Below are positions 9,848 to 17,881 of a DNA stretch of 64,000 nucleotides, one piece after another. The notes under the pieces were generated by a model. The model was not told the DNA's origin and did not search any database. It saw only the letters and a program-made list of their open reading frames with translations. Each line of letters starts with the position of its first letter. The stretch's first letter is position 1. Both the position numbers and the translations under genes were made by a program. The stretch spans positions 94,353-158,352 of the forward strand of contig BQJU01000006.1 in NCBI GenBank assembly GCA_021604865.1, written 5' to 3'. The DNA is from Saprospiraceae bacterium (GTDB lineage: Bacteria; Bacteroidota; Bacteroidia; Chitinophagales; Saprospiraceae).

Positions 9848-10885
9848 ATGTTATTCTCAATAGGTACCAAGGTTAAATTTCTACATAGCAGCGATGAAGG
9901 AGTCGTCACCGGGCTACTATCAGAGGAGATGGTCAATGTGCTGTTGAAAGGTGAAGACATGGAGATTCCGGTCTTTGTAGAAGACTTGATCCGTATTGAG
10001 GATGAGCAACCTACGGTGAAAGCAAAAATTGTTCCCGGGCCCAAGCCTAAAACCATTACTCCCCCAGAGTCGCCACCAGCAGAGATCCAATATACCATCC
10101 TCAAAAGTGTCGGTTTGCAATTGGCCTTTGAGCCTATCCCACATAAAGATGGCACGGTAGAGAAGTATAAAATCTTCTTGATCAATGACACCAAATATCA
10201 TTTACTGGTGACTTTTGTCCTCTACCTACAGGGACAACAGAAGATTCGCTTCAATGGCAAATTAAACGGTGTTGCCCTGTTGCCCGTAGGTGAATTGGCC
10301 TTTGATCAACTCAACGATGGCCCTGAAGTAAGTATCGAATCCTGGAGGTTGACCACAGAAGGTACAGGTAGTAAACTGGAAAAGAAACTCAAAATTAAGG
10401 CCAAACAATTTTTCAGGCGGAAGGTTACGGCGCCACTGCTCAATAAACCCGTGCATTTATTTCGCATTTTTGAGGACCTAAAAACGTCAGATTTCCGCAA
10501 TCCTAAAAGTGAAGACCTTCAATCGTACACAAAACGCAATGTACGCCCTTCGGCCAAACCTCCTGAGTCTATTTACAATCTTTTTGATGTCCAGGAATTT
10601 GCAGAATTTATTCCCGAAATCGACCTGCATATTGAAAAGCTGGTGGCCAATTCCACCAAGATTAATAAAGGAGAAATTCTACGCATTCAAATGGCCCATT
10701 TTGACAACTATCTTCAGCAAGCCATCCGCCTGGGTGTCGAGCGGGTTTTCATCATCCATGGGGTTGGTGAAGGCAAACTCCGCGATGCCATCGCCACTCG
10801 CTTGTTAAACAATCCGGAAGTGGTTTCTTTTAAGAATGAATACCATCACCGCTATGGTTATGGGGCTACGGAGGTGTTGTTTTAG
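9848..10885 (+). CDS. DUF2027/Smr domain protein
   Basis: 345 residues. The N-terminal ~70 residues (MLFSIGTKVKFLHSSDEGVVTG...) resemble the small beta domain at the start of Bacteroidota DUF2027 proteins. A central beta-rich region follows, then a C-terminal Smr domain (about 255-345) with DLHIEKL and the signature loop HGVGEGKLR. Smr domains are found in MutS2 and in stand-alone nucleases that act on branched DNA or on mRNA of stalled ribosomes; which applies here is unknown. Cytoplasmic, no membrane segment. Family assignment is good, function is inference. Confidence 0.85.
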   Translation: MLFSIGTKVKFLHSSDEGVVTGLLSEEMVNVLLKGEDMEIPVFVEDLIRIEDEQPTVKAKIVPGPKPKTITPPESPPAEIQYTILKSVGLQLAFEPIPHKDGTVEKYKIFLINDTKYHLLVTFVLYLQGQQKIRFNGKLNGVALLPVGELAFDQLNDGPEVSIESWRLTTEGTGSKLEKKLKIKAKQFFRRKVTAPLLNKPVHLFRIFEDLKTSDFRNPKSEDLQSYTKRNVRPSAKPPESIYNLFDVQEFAEFIPEIDLHIEKLVANSTKINKGEILRIQMAHFDNYLQQAIRLGVERVFIIHGVGEGKLRDAIATRLLNNPEVVSFKNEYHHRYGYGATEVLF

Positions 10886-10897
10886 CGCATGTTTGAC

Positions 10898-10923
10898 TGG
10901 AAGAATGACGGCTTGCTCTTCCA
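10898..10923. terminator. Inverted repeat between convergent genes
   Basis: TGGAAGA at 10898-10904 pairs with TCTTCCA at 10917-10923 across a 12-base loop, between the stop of the Smr gene and the stop of the convergent small gene. It could serve as a shared terminator, but no T-run follows closely. Confidence 0.35.
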
Positions 10924-10930
10924 TTAATTC

Positions 10931-11149
10931 CTATAGATTATTTTGCACCATCCTTCTTATTTTCACCGCTTTTTCAAAGTGGTCAAGCTTATGCTTCATA
11001 ATCCACCACTCGGCAACTTCCATTAATAGTTTTGGATTGTCATTTTTATTAGCGAAAAAGGCATAAAATGAAAGTCCTACATCCACTCCTTTCTTTTCAA
11101 TTTTCTTATCGCAAATTTCAATTATTTTTTGCCTTATCATTTCATTCAT
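10931..11149 (-). CDS. Small conserved protein, DUF6500-like
   Basis: About 72 residues starting MNEMIRQKIIEICDKKIE. It contains GLSFYAFFANKNDNPKLLMEVAEWW, here cited in part (SFYAFFANKN, MEVAEWWIMKH), then HKLDHFEKAVKIR. This looks like the small uncharacterised family DUF6500; that name is from memory of the family's sequence and is moderately sure. Predicted helical and cytoplasmic. A TTG three codons upstream is also in frame, but the ATG at 11149 is preferred. Only 12 bases separate it from the stop of the DUF4442 gene, so the two are probably cotranscribed. Function unknown. Confidence 0.7.
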   Translation of the reverse strand: MNEMIRQKIIEICDKKIEKKGVDVGLSFYAFFANKNDNPKLLMEVAEWWIMKHKLDHFEKAVKIRRMVQNNL

Positions 11150-11161
11150 TGTTTTCAATAG

Positions 11162-11677
11162 TTATGGCTGTTTTTGATCTTTTCTTTTCTTTTGGTAATA
11201 TTCTCTGCTTGCTATGTAAATCACCTTTTCGATTTCAGCATAAACGCTCCCCTCTTTATCGGTTAGGTTAACACTGAGTTTGAAGTCTTTTTCTTGATCC
11301 TGATTTATTTCCTGCTTAATTTGTTCAAGCAGCTCATCTGTTATCTTGAATGCTGCAAACAGGGTCTTATTGCCTGGCTTTCTGAATCTAATAGTGGCAG
11401 ATTTATCCCACACTACATAATTTTTACCCAGTATATTAATAAGCTGAACCATATAGATGCCGTCCACACAACTGTACATGTGTCCACCATATATTGTTCC
11501 CACATAGTTTTTTGTTTTATAATTTAGGCGCAATTTAATTTTCACATACTTCAAATCATCACTTACCTCGATCAACCGTCCTCCTGTTCTTCGGTACATC
11601 GGAGAAAGGTTAAACAATATTTTAAACAACCGCCCTCGGCCAATGATGCTCGATATTTTATTAAATAATTTTCCCAT
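11162..11677 (-). CDS. DUF4442 hotdog-fold thioesterase-like protein
   Basis: 171 residues. The segment YVGTIYGGHMYSCVDGIYM followed by VVWDKSATIRFRKPG matches the hotdog-fold DUF4442 family, relatives of acyl-CoA thioesterases (PaaI/YiiD-like). In that fold the glycine-rich turn and following helix form the substrate pocket. N-terminal residues (SPMYRRTGGRLIEVSDDLKYVKIKL) also fit the family. Likely acyl-thioester hydrolase, substrate unknown. First gene of a two-gene unit with the small DUF6500-like protein. Confidence 0.8.
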   Translation of the reverse strand: MGKLFNKISSIIGRGRLFKILFNLSPMYRRTGGRLIEVSDDLKYVKIKLRLNYKTKNYVGTIYGGHMYSCVDGIYMVQLINILGKNYVVWDKSATIRFRKPGNKTLFAAFKITDELLEQIKQEINQDQEKDFKLSVNLTDKEGSVYAEIEKVIYIASREYYQKKRKDQKQP

Positions 11678-12051
11678 CTTATCTTTCAGTTATTTCTTAT
11701 TTTTCAAAAAACCCATCCATATAACCAGAGAGCTTGCTGAATCTGAAAAAAGGGCATGAATTTCACCAGCAACCATATAGCTGTAATTGGTTGTCGTGAA
11801 AAGCCAACCAGCATTGCAAAATTGCAGGCATTGCAAGAAAAAAACTAATAATTTCGCTTGATCTATGTTAGGTTATTTTTCCTAATTCTACTGAGACTTT
11901 CAGGGTGTATACCCAGATACTTTGCGATTTTAAAAGGAATATCCTGTACGACTATCACAAAACCGAGGCCATCACCAATGCTTTGGGCATACATTTCAAT
12001 CTCAAGCGGCGCAAAGGGCGCCAAGATAACGCTGAGAAGATAGGCCAATTT
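11678..12051. other. Intergenic region with a decayed gene fragment
   Basis: 374 bases without an intact gene. The part at 11863-11940 encodes a Crp/Fnr-like helix-turn-helix remnant on the minus strand (listed separately). TGGTTG and CAACCA near 11797-11819 can form a small hairpin. The rest shows nothing recognisable. Confidence 0.6.
11863..11940 (-). pseudogene. Remnant of a Crp/Fnr-family regulator (C-terminal helix-turn-helix only)
   Basis: On the minus strand the last 25 codons of an open stretch read IPFKIAKYLGIHPESLSRI followed by RKNN and two more residues to a stop. IAxYLGIxPExLSRIRK is the recognition-helix signature of Bacteroidota Crp/Fnr-type regulators. The sequence upstream of it in the same frame (to 12048) does not resemble the cyclic-nucleotide-binding domain, so only the C-terminal tip of the gene appears to survive. 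Probably a deletion relic. Confidence 0.5.
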
Positions 12052-12693
12052 TCACTCCCCGCTCCCTGCATCTCTCCGATGAATAAAATCAGAAGAGCTA
12101 CTCCGTTTTTCCTCAATCAACCCCAGCAATTCCAACAACCCACCACACCGAAAATCCGCTAACTTCTCCGGTTGTTTGCTTTCCAGATCATCAACTTTCT
12201 CCACTTCTTCCGGGTTAGTCATGATCAAAACGGTAGTCATACCCAGGTTTTTACCAAATTGAAGGTCCGTAATGGAATCACCTACCATTAGGGCATGTTC
12301 AAAACTGATTTGCGGGAAATGCTGCTTTGCTTTTATCGCCATGCCTGGTGCTGGTTTTCGGCAATTGGGCACCTGAGTATGTAACTCCGGGCAGTGAAGC
12401 AGGAGGTCAAAGTTGCCTCCGAGCCGCCGTACTTCTGCCTGCATATTTCCATGAATCGCCGCCAAGTCTTCCTCACTCATCAGGCCCTTTTTTATGCCTT
12501 GTTGGTTGGTCACCAGAATGGTTTTTCCAAAAAAACGATTCAGACCAGCAATCGCCTTCGGCACACCAGGCAACCACTCAAATTCGGCCCATTGCCTTAC
12601 ATATCTTCCTGGCAAACGGCGGTTGATCACCCCATCACGGTCGAGGAATAAGGTGGAATGTGGGTAGGCCAGAATTTTTTGTAATGAATTCAT
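12052..12693 (-). CDS. gmhB: HAD-IIIA phosphatase, D-glycero-D-manno-heptose 1,7-bisphosphate phosphatase-like (GmhB)
   Basis: 213 residues. All four HAD motifs are present: DRDGVIN (nucleophile Asp, about residue 19), TNQQG, the Lys in RKPAPGM, and GDSITDLQ. The spacing and the Cys-containing insert just before RKPAPGM (HCPELHTQVPNC) fit the GmhB/histidinol-phosphatase branch, though the zinc-binding Cys/His set is less complete than in Escherichia coli GmhB. It would remove the C7 phosphate in nucleotide-heptose synthesis for the outer-envelope saccharide. The gene lies 91 bases after gmhA, which supports this substrate. The last ~15 residues (SSSDFIHRRDAGSGE) look like a non-conserved tail. 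Confidence 0.82.
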   Translation of the reverse strand: MNSLQKILAYPHSTLFLDRDGVINRRLPGRYVRQWAEFEWLPGVPKAIAGLNRFFGKTILVTNQQGIKKGLMSEEDLAAIHGNMQAEVRRLGGNFDLLLHCPELHTQVPNCRKPAPGMAIKAKQHFPQISFEHALMVGDSITDLQFGKNLGMTTVLIMTNPEEVEKVDDLESKQPEKLADFRCGGLLELLGLIEEKRSSSSDFIHRRDAGSGE

Positions 12694-12784
12694 GATCGAT
12701 AAATTACGCAGTTAACGGGTAAAATGTACCAGATTATTCCTTTAAATCAGGATGAAATACGGATAAAATGGGTTTTCTCCAGGT

Positions 12785-13375
12785 TCAGCTTTTCCTGTCG
12801 AACATCGCTTTTTCTACCAGTTCACAGATCAAATGCCCTAGCATCATGTGGGCCTCCTGAATGCGGGGTGTATCGCTGGAAGGAATATTGATGAGGTATT
12901 GGCAGTGTTGAGCAAGATCGCCTCCGGTAGCTCCGGTCATTCCAACTACCAACATACCACAATCCCGGGCTGCTTTGGCAGCATTGACAATATTGGATGA
13001 GTTGCCGGAAGTAGACATGGCAAAAAGGACATCGCCTTTTCGGCCGGCTGCCTTTACCATACGGGCGTAAGCTTCGGCAAAGCTGTAATCATTGGTCACT
13101 GCAGTCAAAAAGGAGGTATTGACATGCATGGCCTCAGCAAACAAGGGAGGACGATCAAAATAAAAACGCCCCGATAATTCTGCCGCCAGGTGTTGAGCAT
13201 CGGCGGCACTACCACCATTGCCACAAAACAGCACTTTGCCATCTTGTTTAAAACAGGTAATACAAACTGCAATCACTTCTTCTACCGTATTCAGCAAGTC
13301 TCCACTTTGCAAAACCTGTTGTTTGACGGCAATACTGTCTTCAATCATTTCCTGAATTCTCGGATCCATCTGCAA
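12785..13375 (-). CDS. gmhA: D-sedoheptulose 7-phosphate isomerase
   Basis: 196 residues, the normal GmhA length. A single SIS domain with CGNGGSAADAQHLAAELSGR (cited: GNGGSAADAQHLAAEL), STSGNSSNI and the C-terminal QEAHMMLGHLICELVE, which carries the conserved Glu and His of the active site. Converts sedoheptulose 7-phosphate to D-glycero-D-manno-heptose 7-phosphate, the first step of ADP- or GDP-heptose synthesis. It starts 2 bases after the stop of the upstream glycosyltransferase gene and is followed by gmhB, so it is part of an envelope glycan operon. Confidence 0.93.
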   Translation of the reverse strand: MQMDPRIQEMIEDSIAVKQQVLQSGDLLNTVEEVIAVCITCFKQDGKVLFCGNGGSAADAQHLAAELSGRFYFDRPPLFAEAMHVNTSFLTAVTNDYSFAEAYARMVKAAGRKGDVLFAMSTSGNSSNIVNAAKAARDCGMLVVGMTGATGGDLAQHCQYLINIPSSDTPRIQEAHMMLGHLICELVEKAMFDRKS

Positions 13376-13377
13376 CT

Positions 13378-14517
13378 TTATTTCTTGATTTTTTGCAATA
13401 AAACTTCTACCCCCTCAACCAGATTCTCCCACGAGAATCGGCTTTTATTTTCCCGGACTCCTGCTTCCAGGACCGCTTGTCTATTTTTTTCAAAATAATC
13501 AACCATAGCATCGGCTATCGCTTGAGGATCGACGGGTACGACATATCCGACTTTTCCGTGTTCTACAATTTCCGGTAGCCCGCCCACATTTGTGACCACC
13601 ATGGGTTTGTCAAAATGGTAAGCCATTTGGGAAATGCCACTTTGGGTGGCCGTTTTATAGGGTTGAACCACCAGTTCCGCTGCTCCAAAATAGTATTTCA
13701 CGGCTTCGTTGGCGATAAATTCGGTTTTGCTGATTACTCTCGATTCCAGGCCCAGGTCGGTGATCAGTTTTTCGTAATATTCCTGATTGCCATAATATTC
13801 TCCGGCCAGTAGCAGGCGTACGTCCATTGCCGCTAGGCGTTGATCGGCCAATGCTTTTAGCAATAAATCCAGTCCTTTATAATCGCGGATAAATCCAAAA
13901 AAGAGGATGTAATGGCCAGCTTTCGGAAGCTTCAGGTGTTGGATAGCCTTATCTGTATCCACCTTTTCGCCATAACTATCATAAATCGGATGTGGTCGAA
14001 ATTCTATGGGTTTTGAGGGCGTAAATTGCCGTAGGTCATCGGCCACTGATCGGGACATGACCAGAAAGGCATCAACGGATCCGACAAAATATTGCGTGAA
14101 TGGCCGGTCTCCAATGCGTTTTTCATGAGGGATTGCATTGTCCACCAGTGCAACAACCTTAGTATGTCCATTGGTCCGGGCAATGCGCAGAATGGTGCCC
14201 AGGCTAGGCCCCATAAAAGGCAACCAGTAGCGAACGATGATCAGGTCGGGTTTTTCGCGGCGCAGGGCATTACCCGTGGTTATCCAATTGAGTGGATTGA
14301 CGGAATTTACCCGGGTTTCAATATCCAGGTTTGGCGGCGGCGGGTCATCGGTAAACTGGGTTTTTCCAGGAAAGAGGAATCCAGGATATTGTAGACTAAA
14401 AGAAACGATTTTCACCTGGTCGCCAGCAGATTGTAATGCATAGGCCAGCCGTTCAGAGGAAGCTGCTATGCCTCCACGTAAGGGATACGCCGGAGAAAGG
14501 ATGACTATTTTTCTCAT
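13378..14517 (-). CDS. GT-B glycosyltransferase (GT4-like)
   Basis: 379 residues. N-terminal Rossmann half begins MRKIVILSPAYPLRGGIA, where the GGI loop is typical of GT4 acceptor-binding domains. The C-terminal half has LFFGFIRDYKGLDLLLKA, the segment that starts the donor-binding domain, and the EX7E-like region around GISQMAYHFDKPMVVTNVGGLPEIVE. A cytoplasmic enzyme that transfers a sugar from a nucleotide donor; sugar and acceptor unknown. The start overlaps the stop of the GT2 gene by 4 bases (ATGA type), so translation is probably coupled. Next to gmhA, it may handle heptose-containing glycan (inference). Confidence 0.88.
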   Translation of the reverse strand: MRKIVILSPAYPLRGGIAASSERLAYALQSAGDQVKIVSFSLQYPGFLFPGKTQFTDDPPPPNLDIETRVNSVNPLNWITTGNALRREKPDLIIVRYWLPFMGPSLGTILRIARTNGHTKVVALVDNAIPHEKRIGDRPFTQYFVGSVDAFLVMSRSVADDLRQFTPSKPIEFRPHPIYDSYGEKVDTDKAIQHLKLPKAGHYILFFGFIRDYKGLDLLLKALADQRLAAMDVRLLLAGEYYGNQEYYEKLITDLGLESRVISKTEFIANEAVKYYFGAAELVVQPYKTATQSGISQMAYHFDKPMVVTNVGGLPEIVEHGKVGYVVPVDPQAIADAMVDYFEKNRQAVLEAGVRENKSRFSWENLVEGVEVLLQKIKK

Positions 14518-15476
14518 CTTCTTTGACCAATGCGTTTTTCAATGAGGTAATCGTTGCGATCCGGTACATTACGGCTGATCAATTCTGCCAAAAAGCCCGT
14601 GGTAAAGAGAACCGTACCAATAATCATACACGTCAGGGAAATATAGAAGTAGGGATTGTTAGTGACCAATATGGTGGGCAAGCCCTTGCTTAAATGGATC
14701 AATTTGTTCAGCCCGATAAATGCAGCCGACAGGAAGCCAATCAAAAAAACAAAGCTCCCAATCATACCAAAAAAGTGCATGGGGCGTTTGCCAAACTTGG
14801 AAATAAAAGTTACCGAGATCAGGTCTAATGGCCCCCGGATAAAACGCTCCAAGCCAAACTTGGTTTCCCCGTACTTGCGTTCCTGGTGTTGTACCACCTT
14901 TTCCCCAATCTTCTTAAACCCAGCCCATTTGGCTAAGACCGGAATATAGCGATGCATATCACCGTATATCTCGATGCTTTTGACCACTGCATTGCGGTAA
15001 GCCTTAAGCCCACAATTAAAATCGTGTAGTTGGATACCTGTCATCCGACGAGCAGTCCAGTTGTAGAATTTACTAGGGATATTTTTGCTTAAAACCGGAT
15101 CATAGCGCTTTTTTTTCCATCCGGATACCATATCAAAGCCTTCTTCCTTAATCATTTTGTAGAGCTCGGGGATCTCCTCTGGATTATCTTGCAAGTCAGC
15201 ATCCATGGTAATGACCACCTCACCTTTAGCTACTTCAAATGCGGTATTTAGAGCAGCAGATTTTCCGTAATTCCGGCGGAACTTAATTCCCCGGACAGTA
15301 GGGTTTTCCGCTACCAATTTTTCGATGACTTCCCAGGAATTATCCTTACTACCATCGTCGACCATGATGATTTCATAATCAAAATCATTGGTCTCCATGA
15401 CCTTGCGTATCCAAGCCTCTAATTCTGGCAGGGACTCCTCCTCATTGAGTAGTGGAACAACGACTGAAATATCCAT
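14514..15476 (-). CDS. GT2 glycosyltransferase, polyprenyl-phosphate sugar synthase type (GtrB/DPM1-like)
   Basis: 320 residues. GT-A fold with SVVVPLLNEEESL, IMVDDGSKDNSW and the metal-binding MDADLQDNPEEIP. After residue ~235 come two membrane helices (MIGSFVFLIGFLSAAFIGL and ISLTCMIIGTVLFTTGFL). This is the layout of GtrB/ArnC/DPM1-type enzymes, which load a hexose or modified sugar from a nucleotide donor onto undecaprenyl phosphate at the inner membrane. It sits directly after a DUF4199 gene (adjacent, no gap) and overlaps the GT-B gene, in the envelope glycan operon. Confidence 0.9.
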   Translation of the reverse strand: MDISVVVPLLNEEESLPELEAWIRKVMETNDFDYEIIMVDDGSKDNSWEVIEKLVAENPTVRGIKFRRNYGKSAALNTAFEVAKGEVVITMDADLQDNPEEIPELYKMIKEEGFDMVSGWKKKRYDPVLSKNIPSKFYNWTARRMTGIQLHDFNCGLKAYRNAVVKSIEIYGDMHRYIPVLAKWAGFKKIGEKVVQHQERKYGETKFGLERFIRGPLDLISVTFISKFGKRPMHFFGMIGSFVFLIGFLSAAFIGLNKLIHLSKGLPTILVTNNPYFYISLTCMIIGTVLFTTGFLAELISRNVPDRNDYLIEKRIGQRR

Positions 15477-15941
15477 TTACTTACGATTTAAAAGTCCTGC
15501 TACTACTAAGGCCAGAAAAAATCCACCAATCAGGCTGTAGCTATAGTTAAAAAAAATCTTTTCCGGCGTTAAGCTCAAATCCATTTCTTCTGGTTTTCCT
15601 TCATACATAGGGTGACTGGCCAGAATTTCCCTTTGCAAATCGATCATGGAAGGCTCTATATGTGTCAACAGCAGGTAATAAAACACAAAAAAGAAGGCAT
15701 TGGCTATCACATAAACGGTAAATGCCCGACTCAGGCCCTTGCGCAAATCGGCTTTGTCGTCTTCTGGTCTCGCCACTTTGATCATGGCCCAGATGAAGAT
15801 CAACAAAGAAGACCACCACACCCAGGGGCTAAAAAAGAAGGCCTTTGAAAGAAAGTAAAAAAGCAGGAAGTAGGCGACTACACCTACCCCTGCTATTATT
15901 CCGTATTTTAAACTTGGGTCTATTTTCATCAACTTATCCAA
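15477..15941 (-). CDS. DUF4199 family membrane protein
   Basis: 154 residues with four predicted membrane helices (about 13-32, 38-52, 70-92 and 131-151) and a soluble loop (MIDLQREILASHP...) between helices three and four. It matches the Bacteroidota DUF4199 family, of unknown function. It overlaps the preceding DUF4199 gene by 8 bases and ends right before the GT2 gene, so it is very probably cotranscribed with glycan synthesis genes. Confidence 0.82.
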   Translation of the reverse strand: MDKLMKIDPSLKYGIIAGVGVVAYFLLFYFLSKAFFFSPWVWWSSLLIFIWAMIKVARPEDDKADLRKGLSRAFTVYVIANAFFFVFYYLLLTHIEPSMIDLQREILASHPMYEGKPEEMDLSLTPEKIFFNYSYSLIGGFFLALVVAGLLNRK

Positions 15942-16497
15942 ATACTGGTGGATCTTTTTTCATACTGTAACCAACAATCAAAGATAAAATTGCGCCAAAG
16001 AAGGTGCCAACTGCAAAGATAATTAATTGTCCTTTGCCTTCCATCATCCATTTTGCCCAATCCAGGCTCACTTCGATTTGTTGTTCTGAAAATCCACTTT
16101 TTTCATAAAATTCTTCAGAAGATTCCAAAATCTCATTGATATATCCAGGGTCAATCATATGGATATATAGATAAGCAAACACCGAATTGATTACTGCCGC
16201 AACCAGTGATGTCAAAAAAGCGACGGTAAAAGCTTTTCCAAATGTGATAAATCCATTCTGGTTGGCATCGCGATGATCCCGAACGGCATATACCATTATT
16301 AACACATAAATAGCCACTACAATGGCAAAATTCAGGTACCCTAAAGCCGCTCCTGCAGAAGGTTTTGATAAACCAAAAACAAAATTAACTAAAGAATAGA
16401 TGATCAGGACCAGGCCTCCAATCATCCCGAACCGGATAATTGTTTGTTGTGGAGAGGCATTGGCGGGTTCCATTTGAGGATTGTCTAAAGTACTCAT
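15934..16497 (-). CDS. DUF4199 family membrane protein
   Basis: About 187 residues from MSTLDNPQMEPAN. The frame stays open to 16713, but that upstream part runs into the 3' end of the dihydroorotase-like gene and lacks family features, so the ATG at 16497 is used. Four membrane helices, with the third loop containing an acidic stretch (EILESSEEFYEKSGFSEQQI). Same family as the next gene, so the pair looks like a local duplication; two different DUF4199 copies next to each other may form a heteromer (inference). Function unknown. Confidence 0.85.
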   Translation of the reverse strand: MSTLDNPQMEPANASPQQTIIRFGMIGGLVLIIYSLVNFVFGLSKPSAGAALGYLNFAIVVAIYVLIMVYAVRDHRDANQNGFITFGKAFTVAFLTSLVAAVINSVFAYLYIHMIDPGYINEILESSEEFYEKSGFSEQQIEVSLDWAKWMMEGKGQLIIFAVGTFFGAILSLIVGYSMKKDPPVFG

Positions 16498-16601
16498 GAT
16501 AATTAGTTTAAAGATGGTTAATAGATCCAAACTAATAAATTCCTGTTGTCTCTTCTCCTTTTTTCTACGAAAACGATAATTTGATCGTTTTGGGGAAAGG
16601 G

Positions 16602-17849
16602 TTAGATTTTTAATCCCTTGTTGAAAACCGCAATTACTTTGCCTCGTAAGCTTTTTTCCAAAAATGGAGAGTTGCGCGACAGTGATTGCAATTGATCCGC
16701 CGTAATCGACCATTCTGCTTCCGGGTCAAAGAGTGTCAGGTTTGCCAATCCGCCCACTTCAATTTTAGGAACCGGTAGGTCAAATATCCGACGAGGTGCC
16801 AGGGCCAGCTTTTCGACCAATTCTTCTGTACTTAACAACTGGCTGATTGCAGCATAAGCCGTTTCCAGGCCTATCACACCAAAAGCGGCATAAGGGAATT
16901 CCAAGTCTTTAACTTCCTGCTCCAAGGGCACATGGTTGCTATTGATCAGGTCTATCGTTCCGTCCTTGAGGCCAGCCAGCAAAGCTTCCCGGTCTTTAGC
17001 TTCACGCAATGGGGGCGATACTTTATAATTAGTGTCAAAATTTAGCAATTCCTCATCGTCAAATACCAGATTCATCACGGCAACGGAAGCCGTCACATCC
17101 AGACCTTTCGCTTTAGCCTCCCGGATAAGTTCCACCGAACGGGCACTGGAAACATTGGTTATGTGCAATCGGGAATTGGTATATTCTGCAAGAAATAAAT
17201 CGCGCTGCACCATGATCTCTTCCGCCAATGCGGGAAGTCCTTTCAGACCTAAAGTCAGGCTATTTAAACCTTCATTCATCTGCCCCTTACCGGCAATAGT
17301 ATGGTCTTGTGGCTGATTCATCACCAGGCCACCAAAAGCTTTGACATATAACAAAGCGCGCATCATCAATCCGGCATGCTGCAGGGAATGATTGCCATCA
17401 GAAAAAGCTACTGCTCCAGCATGGTGCATGTCGATCATCTCCGTGATGTCTATGCCTGCACAATCCTGTGAAATGGCACCAATGGGGTGAAAATCCACCA
17501 AACTGTCCTGTGTTTTCCGAAGCAAATAAAAGACCTCGGGTTTGGAATGAATCACTGGATGGGTATTCGGGTAACTGGCAATGGCCGTATATCCCCCACG
17601 GGCTGCGGCTGCGGCTACAGATTCAAGGGTTTCCCGGTGTTCAAACCCCGGCTCGCCGGTTTGTACGCCCACATCCATCCATCCAGGAGAAAGAAAGGCT
17701 TTACCGGCTTCAATTACCTTGGCTTTAGGATCGCTAAGCCCTTGTCCTATCTGGTCAATTTTGCCATTTTTAATCAATAAATCGATCACCTGTTTATGGT
17801 GTGAGGACTGAGGATCGAGAATGGTAGCATTTTTAATCAACCAATTCAT
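16602..17849 (-). CDS. Dihydroorotase-like amidohydrolase lacking metal ligands (pseudo-dihydroorotase)
   Basis: About 415 residues from MNWLIKNATILDP; a Met 7 codons upstream (17870) is possible but less like the family start. The fold is that of class I dihydroorotase (small beta domain plus TIM barrel, with GEPGFEHRETLES and NTHPVI). The usual metal-binding DxHxH is replaced: D59-V-G61-V-Q63. The later ligand positions are also altered (NQPQDHT, LHITNVSSA, SNHVPLEQE in place of the usual His/Asp motifs). Related proteins are annotated as dihydroorotase across Bacteroidota; by analogy with non-catalytic PyrC homologues it may be structural, perhaps a partner of aspartate transcarbamoylase. 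Catalysis is doubtful. Confidence 0.85.
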   Translation of the reverse strand: MNWLIKNATILDPQSSHHKQVIDLLIKNGKIDQIGQGLSDPKAKVIEAGKAFLSPGWMDVGVQTGEPGFEHRETLESVAAAAARGGYTAIASYPNTHPVIHSKPEVFYLLRKTQDSLVDFHPIGAISQDCAGIDITEMIDMHHAGAVAFSDGNHSLQHAGLMMRALLYVKAFGGLVMNQPQDHTIAGKGQMNEGLNSLTLGLKGLPALAEEIMVQRDLFLAEYTNSRLHITNVSSARSVELIREAKAKGLDVTASVAVMNLVFDDEELLNFDTNYKVSPPLREAKDREALLAGLKDGTIDLINSNHVPLEQEVKDLEFPYAAFGVIGLETAYAAISQLLSTEELVEKLALAPRRIFDLPVPKIEVGGLANLTLFDPEAEWSITADQLQSLSRNSPFLEKSLRGKVIAVFNKGLKI

Positions 17850-17881
17850 GCGGAATGGAAATTTGGGCAAAAATAAGAAAT

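Noticed and set aside
9799..10194. Upstream extension of the 9157-9798 methyltransferase frame
   Set aside because: It lies antisense to the well supported Smr gene, has low-complexity Ser/Thr-rich translation, and the methyltransferase fold is complete without it.
11941..12048. Minus-strand frame MAYLLSVILAPFAPLEIEMY upstream of the Crp/Fnr fragment
   Set aside because: Does not resemble the cyclic-nucleotide-binding domain and is not needed to explain the fragment.
16498..16713. Upstream extension of the DUF4199 gene
   Set aside because: It overlaps the 3' end of the dihydroorotase-like gene and has no DUF4199 features; MSTLDNPQ at 16497 is a natural start.
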